A stretch of 64,000 nt of DNA from Mycolicibacterium neoaurum (GTDB lineage Bacteria; Actinomycetota; Actinomycetes; Mycobacteriales; Mycobacteriaceae). The stretch covers positions 620,001 through 684,000 of the forward strand of contig NZ_JAQIIX010000002.1 of NCBI RefSeq assembly GCF_036946495.1. The letters are read 5' to 3'. The translations under genes were made by a program, and so were the position numbers. The first letter of the stretch is position 1. Every line of letters starts with the position of its first letter. The notes under the pieces were generated by a model that saw only the letters and a program-made list of their open reading frames with translations, had not been told where the DNA came from and made no database searches. Of the stretch, positions 27,295 to 35,380 are shown piece after piece.

Positions 27295-27948
27295 ATGGCC
27301 CAGATCGCCGAGGATCTGCTGCTGCTCCTTCTCGACAATGCCGCAGCGCGGCCAGGCATCGAACGACGCCGTAGGCAACGCGTACTCGCGGCCGCGGTGC
27401 TGCTTGATCTCGCCTGCGCCTGCCGCGTCCGACCGTCGTCCGACGGGGATCCCATCCCCGCCGGTCGCCTGGTCGCACTGGCCGGTGACGCCACGCTGGA
27501 CCCCGTCACCGCCCCGGCGTGGACGCTGTTGACGCGGCGTCCACTGAAGGTCGGCGCCGCCGTGGCCAAGCTGAGCCGCGGTGCCGAGGAGAGCCTTCTC
27601 GGCCAGCTGGAACGGGCCGGACAAATTCAACGGGTTTCGTTGGGACCCAAGGAGTTCAGTTATCCGCTGCGCACCCGCGCGCGGGTCGAGCCGGCCCGCC
27701 AAGCGCTGCTGGCCGCCCTGTTCGACCGCCGACCACCGTCGACGCCGACGGCCGCGGCGATCACCCTGTTGCACGCCGCGGACGGGCTCGGTGCGGTGCT
27801 GAGCCTCAACGATCGCGGATGGCGCTGGGTGCACGCCCGCGCCGGCGAGATCGCCCTGGGCAGCTGGCTCGACGAATCACCCTCGGCGCTGCCGGAGATC
27901 AACGTCGCGGTGACCGCCGCGGCGCTGCGGCCCGTCCTGCAGTCCTGA
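27295..27948 (+). CDS. GOLPH3/VPS74 (GPP34) family protein
   Basis: 217 aa. It starts MAQIAEDLLLLLLDNAAARPG, the hallmark of GPP34 proteins, followed by an all-helical fold with AAAVLLDLACACRVR and a late LHAADGLGAVLSL. Eukaryotic GOLPH3 binds PI4P at the Golgi; actinobacterial copies are common, but their role is unknown. It follows greA by 21 bp and may be co-transcribed. I do not recall a counterpart beside greA in M. tuberculosis. Confidence 0.75.
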   Translation: MAQIAEDLLLLLLDNAAARPGIERRRRQRVLAAAVLLDLACACRVRPSSDGDPIPAGRLVALAGDATLDPVTAPAWTLLTRRPLKVGAAVAKLSRGAEESLLGQLERAGQIQRVSLGPKEFSYPLRTRARVEPARQALLAALFDRRPPSTPTAAAITLLHAADGLGAVLSLNDRGWRWVHARAGEIALGSWLDESPSALPEINVAVTAAALRPVLQS

Positions 27949-27950
27949 CC

Positions 27951-28010
27951 GCGAGCAGACGCTTCTACCCCCAGATTCCCGACGATCCAGGGGTATTGGC
28001 GTCTGCTCGC
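27951..28010. terminator. Bidirectional hairpin between GPP34 gene and metB
   Basis: GCGAGCAGACGC and GCGTCTGCTCGC, 12-bp perfect arms, with an inner TACCCC / GGGGTA pairing. It lies between convergent stops at 27948 and 28024. Confidence 0.7.
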
Positions 28011-28023
28011 CGGGGGAACCGGA

Positions 28024-29196
28024 CTACCGCAGCGCCTGTTCGATATCGCCGAGCAGATCGGCGATCTCCTCGATACCGACCGACAGCCGCACCAGATCGT
28101 CGGGCACCTCCAGCTGGGAGCCCGCGGTCGAGGCGTGCGTCATCGCACCGGGATGCTCGATCAACGACTCCACACCGCCCAAAGACTCAGCGAGAATGAA
28201 AATCTCGGTGCGAGCGCAGAAATCGCGCGCCGCGGAAACGCCACCGCGCAGACGCACCGAGATCATGCCGCCGAAACCGGACATCTGCTTGGCCGCCACC
28301 TCATGGTTGGGGTGACTCGGCAGACCCGGGTACAGCACCGAATCGATGGCCGGATGCTCGGCGAGGAACTCGGCCACCTTGGCCGCGTTCGCGCTGTGCC
28401 GCTGCATGCGCAGCACCAAGGTCTTCAGGCCGCGCATGGTCAGGTACGCGTCGAAGGGGCCGGGCACCGCGCCGGCTCCGTTCTGCAGGAACGCGAACGC
28501 CGTGTCGAGTTGCTCGTCGTTGGTCAGCAGCGCGCCGCCGACCACATCGGAATGCCCGCCGATGTACTTCGTGGTGGAGTGCAGCACGATATCCGCACCG
28601 AGGGTCAACGGCTGCTGCAACGCCGGGGAGGCGAAGGTGTTGTCCACCAACAACTTCGCGCCGGCCTTACGGGAAATCTCGGCGACGCCCGCGATATCGG
28701 CTATCGAGAGCAGCGGGTTGGTCGGCGTCTCTACCCAGATCAGCTTGGTCTCGGGCGTGACCGCGGCCGCGACGGCATCGAGGTCTGCCAACGCGACCGG
28801 GGTGTAGCGAATCCCCCACTGCGTGAACACCTTGTCGATCAACCGAAAGGTGCCACCGTAGGCGTCGTCGGGGATGACCACGTGATCACCTGGACGCAGC
28901 ACCGCGCGCAACGCGCAGTCGGTGGCCGCCATCCCCGAGGCGAAAGCACGGCCGAAATCGGCCTCTTCGACCGCGGCCAGCGAGGCCTCCAGGGCGGCGC
29001 GGGTCGGGTTGCCGGTGCGCGCGTACTCGAAGCCACCGCGCAGTCCACCGACACCATCCTGAGCGAAGGTCGAACTGGCATAGATCGGGGCGTTGACGGC
29101 ACCGGTGGCCGGATCGGGCCGGAACCCCGCGTGGATCGCCCTGGTTGCCAGACCCTGCCACCGGTGTGCGTCGTGAGCACTGCGCTGTTCACCCAT
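28024..29196 (-). CDS. metB: Cystathionine gamma-synthase
   Basis: PLP enzyme joining O-succinyl- or O-acetylhomoserine with cysteine, or running the gamma-lyase direction in reverse transsulfuration. 390 aa. The PLP lysine is K210 (HSTTKYIGGHSD), with YARTGNPT and the substrate-loop ESLGGVESLIEHP. Close to M. tuberculosis MetB (388 aa). The ATG at 29196 (MGEQRS) gives the family start; an upstream in-frame ATG crosses a terminator hairpin. Together with cbs nearby it gives both halves of transsulfuration. Confidence 0.93.
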   Translation of the reverse strand: MGEQRSAHDAHRWQGLATRAIHAGFRPDPATGAVNAPIYASSTFAQDGVGGLRGGFEYARTGNPTRAALEASLAAVEEADFGRAFASGMAATDCALRAVLRPGDHVVIPDDAYGGTFRLIDKVFTQWGIRYTPVALADLDAVAAAVTPETKLIWVETPTNPLLSIADIAGVAEISRKAGAKLLVDNTFASPALQQPLTLGADIVLHSTTKYIGGHSDVVGGALLTNDEQLDTAFAFLQNGAGAVPGPFDAYLTMRGLKTLVLRMQRHSANAAKVAEFLAEHPAIDSVLYPGLPSHPNHEVAAKQMSGFGGMISVRLRGGVSAARDFCARTEIFILAESLGGVESLIEHPGAMTHASTAGSQLEVPDDLVRLSVGIEEIADLLGDIEQALR

Positions 29197-29228
29197 GCCG
29201 TCCAGGGTAGTGGTGCCCGGACAACGGA

Positions 29229-29259
29229 AACGGGGTGGACCGGTTCGGTCCACCCCGTT
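29229..29259. terminator. Hairpin terminator of the proline-rich membrane gene
   Basis: AACGGGGTGGACC, loop GGTTC, GGTCCACCCCGTT: 13-bp perfect arms, 19 bp after the stop at 29278 on the minus strand and upstream of metB. Confidence 0.7.
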
Positions 29260-29277
29260 CGGTTGCGCTATGCCCTA

Positions 29278-30288
29278 TTACGGTGTCAGCGGTGCTACCT
29301 GTCCACCGGTGAGGCGACGGTAGGCGTACACCTGGAACAGGATCGCCAGCGGCGCGGCGACCAGCAGACCGACGTAGCAGAGGAACGATCCGACGGCCAG
29401 GATCACCGAGTACAGCAGCCAACTCAGCAGTACCTGAACGAAATTGTTCTTGGTGACGTCGATGCTCAGCTTGATCGCATCGATGGCCGAGAGGTTGCGA
29501 TCGATCAGCGCCGGGGTCACGAAGAAGGCGAAGATCGACACGATCAGACCGGGGATGTAGCAGAGCACGCTGCCGATGCTGACCGCGATACCGACCAGCA
29601 GGGTCGCGATGATGACCGGGCCGATGAGGCGTGGCTTGAAGAACGAACCCGCCGTGACCGGCACCCCGTTGGCGATGTCCAGGACACCACCGAAGTAGGC
29701 CGACGAGATCGCCGCCAGCAGCACCAGCAGCAGGATGAGGCCGATCACCAGCACGAAGATGCTGGCCCCACCGAGGCCCGCGCTGTACTCGTAGCTGAAG
29801 CCGCTGTCATAGGAGTCGTAGGTCGTGACCCCGCTCGGTGCCACCGCCGCGGCGATGCCGAAGACGATGCCGCCGAAGATGCCCACCACGAGGGCGTACA
29901 CCAGGGTGGGGATGATCAGCGCGCCGGCATTCTTGCTGAACTTGTTCCACGCCCAGGAGAACGCGTCGCCGACGCTGTACGGCGCGGGACCGCCCGGGTA
30001 ACCCGGCTGCGGGTATCCCGGAGGCGGCGGCGCGAAGCCACCCTGCGGCGGCGGGGGCGGCGGGTAACCACCCTGCGGCGGCGGCGGATAGCCACCCTGC
30101 GGGGGCGGCGGGAAACCGCCCTGGGGCGGCGGCGGGTAGTTCCCGGGTGGGGGCGGGTAGTCGCCCTGCGGCGGGGGCGGCTGGTAACCACCCTGCGAGG
30201 GCGGCTGATAGCCGCCCGGCGGGACGTTCTCGGGTGGCGGGAAACCACCGGGCGGGGTGCTGCCCGGCGGAGGAGGCGGTTGTGTCAT
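29278..30288 (-). CDS. Proline/glycine-rich membrane protein (Rv2560-like)
   Basis: 336 aa. Residues 1-100 are a repetitive Pro/Gly/Gln/Tyr tail built of GGYPPPP-type units; after PAPYSVGDAFSWAWNKF come about six membrane segments with the late KLSIDVTKNNFVQVLLSWLLY motif. The architecture resembles mycobacterial Rv2560 and other proline-rich-tail membrane proteins; the tail may interact with wall or other proteins. ATG at 30288 after AGAAGGTG. The repeat-coding DNA is low complexity and prone to length change. Confidence 0.75.
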   Translation of the reverse strand: MTQPPPPPGSTPPGGFPPPENVPPGGYQPPSQGGYQPPPPQGDYPPPPGNYPPPPQGGFPPPPQGGYPPPPQGGYPPPPPPQGGFAPPPPGYPQPGYPGGPAPYSVGDAFSWAWNKFSKNAGALIIPTLVYALVVGIFGGIVFGIAAAVAPSGVTTYDSYDSGFSYEYSAGLGGASIFVLVIGLILLLVLLAAISSAYFGGVLDIANGVPVTAGSFFKPRLIGPVIIATLLVGIAVSIGSVLCYIPGLIVSIFAFFVTPALIDRNLSAIDAIKLSIDVTKNNFVQVLLSWLLYSVILAVGSFLCYVGLLVAAPLAILFQVYAYRRLTGGQVAPLTP

Positions 30289-30472
30289 TTCACCTTCTCG
30301 TGAGAATTGAGTACCGACAAACGCCGCGCCGTCGGCGCGTGAGGTGAGCCTATGTCACGCCGGTGGTCTCGCGGCGCTCAAGATCGACATGAGTTTCAGA
30401 CGAAGTCTGCGGGGCCGCACTTGGAGAATCCTTGGAACGGGCCCGACGCGCGGGCTTTCCGTCACAACATCG

Positions 30473-30976
30473 TCACAGCGGCACGCAGACCGTCTTGACC
30501 AGCTTGTCGGCCAACGTCTGTCGTTTGGCATCCCAGAGCGGAAACAGGAAGCCGACATAACAGATGGCGGCGTCGACTACATGCGCCACCTGACGCGCCA
30601 TCGACATGACGAATCCGACTGGCTGCCCGGTCTTCTGACCGACGACCTTGAACTTGAGCACCCCCTTGCCCAGGCTCGAGCCCGTCCTGCCTTGTTGGAA
30701 TCCGAAGTTCCACACCGCGTACGCGACCGCCAGGATCCATGTGACGGCAAACGCCACCTGCCCGAATGTCGATGCCCCTGCCGCACACGATTCGGCGCGG
30801 GCATAGCCCGAATCGCTGGTGCCACACACCGTCTCCCGCGTACCCAACAGCAACGCGTACCCAATGCCCTGCAGCACCGCGAAGGGAATGAGGTCGATGA
30901 CGAATGCCAACACCCGACTCAGCCACGGGGTGTAGGCATCGGCACCGGGAACGTCGCCGCTCATGGTGCCGGTCAT
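30473..30976 (-). CDS. RDD family membrane protein, second Pra paralog without Pro-rich tail
   Basis: 167 aa with three or four membrane helices of the RDD fold (SRVLAFVIDLIPFAVLQGIGYALLLGTRETVC, QQGRTGSSLGKGVLKFKVV, FLFPLWDAKRQTLADKLVKTVC are split here by position, not continuous). It is a clear paralog of the gene just upstream and closer at its C-terminus to M. tuberculosis Pra. It lacks the proline-rich N-terminus. The ATG at 30976 overlaps the previous stop; an ATG at 30964 is an alternative start. Confidence 0.8.
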   Translation of the reverse strand: MTGTMSGDVPGADAYTPWLSRVLAFVIDLIPFAVLQGIGYALLLGTRETVCGTSDSGYARAESCAAGASTFGQVAFAVTWILAVAYAVWNFGFQQGRTGSSLGKGVLKFKVVGQKTGQPVGFVMSMARQVAHVVDAAICYVGFLFPLWDAKRQTLADKLVKTVCVPL

Positions 30977-31602
30977 CGGCCCGGGAGCGCGACCGTCTTC
31001 GCGATCTTGTCGACCAGCGTCTGCGCCTTGGGATCCCACAGGGGGAACAACACGGCGACAAGCCATGGCAGGAAACAGATCACGTTGGCAACTAAGTAGA
31101 TGAGCTGGCGGAGTAACGACATGCCGAAGCCGATCGGGCGGCCGGAGGCCTCTCCCACGATCCGGAATCCCATGATGGCCTTGCCGATACTGGAACCCGT
31201 TGTCCCCTGCCGGTAGCCGTAGTTCCATACGTAGTAGGCCAGCGCGAGAAGCCCGCACACCGCAACGGCCACCTGCCCCAGTGTGGAAGCCCCTGTGGCA
31301 CAGAATGCGCCCAGGTCGTATTCCGAAGTCTCGGCGAGGCACACGGTCTCTCGGGTACCGAGCAGCAAACCGTAGCCGATGCCCTGCAGGATCAGCACCG
31401 GGACCGCGTCGATCAGGAATGCCAGCACCCGGGTGAACCACGACGTGTAGGCCGATTTGGGCAATGGCGCTATGGGCTCGACGTCCGGGTAACCGGGTGG
31501 CGGGGGCGCAAAACCGCCGGCAGGCGGCGGGGGCGGCGGGTAGCCACCGGGCGGTGGCGGCGGATAGTCCCCAGGAGGAGGCGGCGGCGGTTGCTCGGTC
31601 AT
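30973..31602 (-). CDS. pra: RDD family protein with Pro-rich N-terminus (Pra-like, Rv1078)
   Basis: 209 aa. The first 42 residues are almost only Pro/Gly/Tyr, as in the M. tuberculosis proline-rich antigen Pra, then an RDD domain (RVLAFLIDAVPVLIL, YRQGTTGSSIGKAIMGF, LFPLWDPKAQTLVDKI). Membrane protein; role unknown. It is overlapped by its tail-less paralog, so the pair looks like a tandem duplication followed by loss of the tail. Confidence 0.85.
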   Translation of the reverse strand: MTEQPPPPPPGDYPPPPPGGYPPPPPPAGGFAPPPPGYPDVEPIAPLPKSAYTSWFTRVLAFLIDAVPVLILQGIGYGLLLGTRETVCLAETSEYDLGAFCATGASTLGQVAVAVCGLLALAYYVWNYGYRQGTTGSSIGKAIMGFRIVGEASGRPIGFGMSLLRQLIYLVANVICFLPWLVAVLFPLWDPKAQTLVDKIAKTVALPGR

Positions 31603-31730
31603 GGGACGCCCTCCTGGTGAGGAATTAGCCTGCTCTGCGGCCAGAACCCTACCGGAGAAGTCGCCGCCCAGGCCGGTCCCGGCACCGACCGATTCCAGCG
31701 GTCAGTGCCGGTTTCGACCGCTTCCAGCGG

Positions 31731-33125
31731 TCAGCGCCCCACCGACCCCTTGGACAGCGAGCCGAGCAGATCATGGCGCGTCAGCACACCAATCGGTTTG
31801 CCGTCCTCGACGACCATCACCGCATCGCAGTCCCGCAACGTCTTCGCCGCGGTACCCAGCAGCTCACCGGACCCGATGAGCGGCAACGGCGCACTCATGT
31901 GCAGCGACACCGCATCGGCCAGCTTTGCCCGACCCTCGAAAACCGCTGATAGCAGCTCTCTTTCAGAGACGCTGCCGGCGACCTCGCCCGCCATCACCGG
32001 CGGTTCGGCACCCACGACCGGCATCTGGGAGACCCCATACTCGCGCAGGATGGTGATGGCGTCGCGCACCGTCTCCGACGGATGGGTGTGCACCAGATCC
32101 GGCAGCGCACCGGACTTGTGCCGCAGCACCTCGCCGACGGTGGGCTCGTCGATGGAGCCGTCGAGTCGGCTGCGCAGGAAGCCATACGAGGACATCCACG
32201 AATCGTTGAACACCTTGGACAGGTAGCCGCGCCCGCCGTCGGGCAGCAGCACGACCACCACCGCGTCGGGTCCGGCCTTCTCGGCGACCCGCAGCGCGGC
32301 GACGACGGCCATGCCGCACGATCCGCCGACCAGCAGCGCTTCCTCGCGGGCCAGCCGACGGGTCATATCGAAGGAATCGGCATCGGAGACGGCGATGATC
32401 TCGTCGGGAATGGCCGGGTCGTAGGCGCTGGGCCAGAAATCCTCGCCGACGCCTTCCACGAGGTAGGGCCTGCCGGTACCGCCCGAATACACCGAGCCCT
32501 CCGGGTCGGCGCCGATGATCTTCACCCGTCCGCCGGACACCTCCTTGAGGTAGCGACCGGTGCCGGTGATCGTCCCGCCAGTCCCCACCCCGGCGACGAA
32601 ATGGGTGATCTTGCCGTCGGTGTCGGCCCAGATCTCCGGACCGGTGGTCTCGTAATGGCTGGCCGGACCCATCGGGTTCGAATACTGGTCGGGCTTCCAC
32701 GCCCCGTCGATCTCCTCGACGAGTCGGTTGGACACGCTGTAGTAGCTCGCCGGATCGTCCGGGGCCACGGCGGTCGGGCAGACCACCACCTCGGCACCGT
32801 AGGCGCGCAGCACGTTGCGCTTGTCCTCGCTGACCTTGTCCGGGCAGACGAACACGCAGTGGTATCCGCGCTGCTGGGCCACCAGGGCCAGCCCGACGCC
32901 GGTGTTGCCCGAGGTGGGCTCGACGATGGTGCCCCCCGGCTTCAGCTCACCGGACGCCTCGGCCGCGTCGATCATCTTCACGGCGATGCGGTCCTTGGAA
33001 CTGCCGCCGGGATTGAGGTATTCGACCTTGGCCGCCACTACACCGGCACCCGGTGGGACCACCGAGTTCAGCCGGACCAGCGGGGTGTTACCGATGAGCT
33101 CACTGATATGGCTGGCGATGCGCAT
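31731..33125 (-). CDS. cbs: Cystathionine beta-synthase
   Basis: Condenses serine and homocysteine to cystathionine. 464 aa (Rv1077-like). N-terminal PLP domain with K44 (GGSSKDRIAVKM), SGNTGVGLALVA and GTGGTITGTGRYLKE; the C-terminal part (about 335-464) is a CBS-domain pair that senses adenosyl ligands in relatives. No heme-binding N-terminal extension. With metB it forms reverse transsulfuration. ATG at 33125. It follows the lipU-like gene by 30 bp on the same strand. Confidence 0.92.
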   Translation of the reverse strand: MRIASHISELIGNTPLVRLNSVVPPGAGVVAAKVEYLNPGGSSKDRIAVKMIDAAEASGELKPGGTIVEPTSGNTGVGLALVAQQRGYHCVFVCPDKVSEDKRNVLRAYGAEVVVCPTAVAPDDPASYYSVSNRLVEEIDGAWKPDQYSNPMGPASHYETTGPEIWADTDGKITHFVAGVGTGGTITGTGRYLKEVSGGRVKIIGADPEGSVYSGGTGRPYLVEGVGEDFWPSAYDPAIPDEIIAVSDADSFDMTRRLAREEALLVGGSCGMAVVAALRVAEKAGPDAVVVVLLPDGGRGYLSKVFNDSWMSSYGFLRSRLDGSIDEPTVGEVLRHKSGALPDLVHTHPSETVRDAITILREYGVSQMPVVGAEPPVMAGEVAGSVSERELLSAVFEGRAKLADAVSLHMSAPLPLIGSGELLGTAAKTLRDCDAVMVVEDGKPIGVLTRHDLLGSLSKGSVGR

Positions 33126-33155
33126 GACACCTATCGTGTCAGGCTGCGCGCAGAC

Positions 33156-34196
33156 TCACCACGTCGCCTCTCGGATGTACTCGCCGATCTGGCGCAACGA
33201 GCGCGTCGCTTCTCCGACGATCGGCGAGCACAGCTGGAAAACGTGGATCTGACCGGGCCAGATGCGCACCTCGACGGGGACCCCGGATTCGGCCAGCATC
33301 CGGGCCGCCTTTCGTGCATCGTTGAGCAGAACCTCCGAGCCCGACACGTGGATCAGGGTGCGGGGCAGGCCCGGTTCGATGTGCTCAAGCGGCTCGTAGA
33401 CCTCCTGGCCGTGCCGCTTGGCTGACTCCTCGACGATGGCGCCGAGGGCCTCGATGGCGCGCGGCGGGAACATCGCATCGGTGCGCGAGTTGGGGTGCTG
33501 GGCACGGCTGTCGCTGTTGATCTCGAACAGCGGGGACATTGTCACCACCGCCGCGGGTGCCTCGCCGCCCTCGGCCTGCAAGCGCTGGGCGAGCGCGAGC
33601 GCGAGGTAGCCGCCGGCCGAATCACCGGCCAGGACGATGTTGGCGGGGTCATATCCGGTGAGCCGCAGCCATTTGTAGGCGTCGTAGCAGTCGTCGATGG
33701 CGCTGGCGATCGAGTGCTTGGGGATCATCCGGTAGTTGACGACGAACACTGGGCTGTCGGCGAACTTGGACAGCTCGGTGACCATGCGGCCGTGGGTGTT
33801 GGCACCACAGGTCAGGAACGCCCCACCGTGCAGGTAGAGGATCACCGACCGCTTGCCGTCGGCGGGCAGCACTCCGGCGGCGCGGATCAGTTGCGCGGTG
33901 CAGTGCGGTAGCGCGATCGTGGCGCGCACCGTGCCCGGGGCGGGCCGCAGGACGCGGGCGGCGAAATCCACGAGGCCGAACGGCCACGGCAGCTTCGGCA
34001 CGTGCGATCCGATTGCCAGAGTTGGCTTGATCGTCATCATGGCTACCAGTCCGGCCAGCCTGCCCGCCAGTCCGGCTCCGTCTTCGACGATCTCGACGGG
34101 ACGCCAGTCGCCAACCGGAAAACGCCGCGACTGACGAGCCCTAGCTGGGCTTATCGCTGCATGCGGGTCTCCTGAGACCCTGCTTGGTGCCGTCAT
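33156..34196 (-). CDS. lipU: Alpha/beta hydrolase, HSL-family esterase (LipU-like)
   Basis: 346 aa. Hormone-sensitive-lipase signatures: YLHGGAFLTCG (oxyanion hole) and the nucleophile elbow GDSAGGYLAL, with a late D and H (GQIHVFQL). No signal peptide. The ATG at 34196 has AGGAAG 9 bp upstream; a GTG three codons earlier lies right on that site and is unlikely. The orthologous Rv1076 is annotated as lipase LipU and cleaves short esters; natural substrate uncertain. Divergent from the SGNH hydrolase. Confidence 0.87.
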   Translation of the reverse strand: MTAPSRVSGDPHAAISPARARQSRRFPVGDWRPVEIVEDGAGLAGRLAGLVAMMTIKPTLAIGSHVPKLPWPFGLVDFAARVLRPAPGTVRATIALPHCTAQLIRAAGVLPADGKRSVILYLHGGAFLTCGANTHGRMVTELSKFADSPVFVVNYRMIPKHSIASAIDDCYDAYKWLRLTGYDPANIVLAGDSAGGYLALALAQRLQAEGGEAPAAVVTMSPLFEINSDSRAQHPNSRTDAMFPPRAIEALGAIVEESAKRHGQEVYEPLEHIEPGLPRTLIHVSGSEVLLNDARKAARMLAESGVPVEVRIWPGQIHVFQLCSPIVGEATRSLRQIGEYIREATW

Positions 34197-34332
34197 CGCC
34201 ACCACTTCCTACGCCGTTGTAGTGCCCGTCTGGCCGATAAGTAGTTAGCCAGGGGGTTGAATTTAGCTTGCCAGCCGTCAATTTGTTCAACAATGCCTGA
34301 TTCATTTTTGATACCGCGTTCGATACCCCAAT

Positions 34333-35343
34333 GTGACCGCGGTTACTCGCGCGCCCGCTGACTTTGTGAAATCGAGACCTAAGATCGTGATCGTGGGTCG
34401 TATCACGTCTGTTGCCGTGGCCGCCGCGGCGCTCGTCTCCACCGGTTCGGCCTACGTCGGCGCCCGCAACCTGCTGAGCGGCCAGGCCGACCAGGCCCGC
34501 CAGACCATCCCGAAATCCTGGGATGCGCCACCGCGCGCCGACGGTGTCTATGCCCCCGGCGGGGGGCCGGTGCAGCGGTGGACCCGGGACACCCCCGTCG
34601 ACCTGCACCTGATGATCTTCGGTGACTCCACGGCCACCGGATACGGCAGCACCTGCGGGGACGAGGTGCCCGGTGTGCTGCTGGCCCGCGGGTTGGCCGA
34701 GGAGTCCGGTAAGCGGATCCGGCTGAGCACCAAGGCCATCGTCGGCGCCACCTCCAAGGGTCTGTCCGGACAGATCGACGCGATGTTCGTCGCCGGGCCA
34801 CCGCCGGATGCGGCCGTCATCATGATCGGCGCCAACGACATCACCAAGCCCAACGGCCTGGGTCCGTCGGCCCGGCGGGTCGGCCAGGCGGTGGAACGGT
34901 TGCGCAGCGCGGGCGCGGTGGTCGTGGTGGGTACCTGCCCCGATTTCGGCGTCATCAAGGCCATCCCGCAGCCGCTGCGGTGGGTGACCCGCAATCGGGG
35001 TTTGCGGCTGGCGCGCGCCCAGGCCGCCGCGGTGCGCGCGGCCGGCGGGGTACCTGTGCCGTTCTCGGACCTGTTGGCCCCGCACTTCTACGAGGCACCC
35101 GAGCTGCTGTTCTCCGCCGATATGTTCCATCCGTCGGCAGCCGGCTACGAGCTGGCGGCCAAGCAGCTGCTGCCCGCGCTGTGTCAGGCCCTCGGCGAGT
35201 TCAACGCGGAGACGTCTACCGAGGCCGCCCTGGAATCCCGGATGGACGGCAGCGGTTCGCTGCTGGCCCGGATCGGCAATCTCAGCCGATTGTGGCGTCG
35301 TTCGACCGGGGTCCCCGCACCCATCGTGGTGACCGCGGGCTAG
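34333..35343 (+). CDS. Exported SGNH/GDSL hydrolase (Rv1075c-like)
   Basis: 336 aa. An N-terminal hydrophobic segment (VGRITSVAVAAAALVSTGSAYVGA, given here in part as TSVAVAAAALVST) serves as signal or anchor. Catalytic blocks: IFGDSTATGYG (Ser), the Gly in GATSKG, IGANDI (Asn) and the closing DMFHPSAAGYEL (Asp/His). Rv1075c is reported as an esterase. Start GTG at 34333; a later GTG at 34387 is possible. The upstream 127-bp divergent gap is AT-rich and holds TTGTT-C-AACAA at 34283-34293. Confidence 0.85.
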   Translation: MTAVTRAPADFVKSRPKIVIVGRITSVAVAAAALVSTGSAYVGARNLLSGQADQARQTIPKSWDAPPRADGVYAPGGGPVQRWTRDTPVDLHLMIFGDSTATGYGSTCGDEVPGVLLARGLAEESGKRIRLSTKAIVGATSKGLSGQIDAMFVAGPPPDAAVIMIGANDITKPNGLGPSARRVGQAVERLRSAGAVVVVGTCPDFGVIKAIPQPLRWVTRNRGLRLARAQAAAVRAAGGVPVPFSDLLAPHFYEAPELLFSADMFHPSAAGYELAAKQLLPALCQALGEFNAETSTEAALESRMDGSGSLLARIGNLSRLWRRSTGVPAPIVVTAG

Positions 35344-35346
35344 CGT
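35341..35346 (+). promoter_or_regulatory. Possible -10 element of fadA3
   Basis: TAGCGT overlapping the stop codon of the SGNH gene; the predicted transcript start near 35353 falls at the edge of the KstR2-type box. Confidence 0.35.
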
Positions 35347-35353
35347 AGAGCCA

Positions 35354-35367
35354 ACCAAGCACTTGTT
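35354..35367 (+). promoter_or_regulatory. KstR2-type operator of fadA3
   Basis: ACCAAGCACTTGTT matches every fixed position of the KstR2 consensus AnCAAGnnCTTGnT. KstR2 represses genes for degradation of the cholesterol C/D rings (HIP pathway). The box ends 13 bp before the ATG, just ahead of the ribosome site GGAGG. Confidence 0.75.
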
Positions 35368-35380
35368 CACGGAGGTCAAC

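Noticed and set aside
28135..30303. 722-codon plus-strand frame opposite metB and the proline-rich membrane gene.
   Set aside because: Antisense shadow; its Arg/Gly/Asp-rich translation reflects GC bias.
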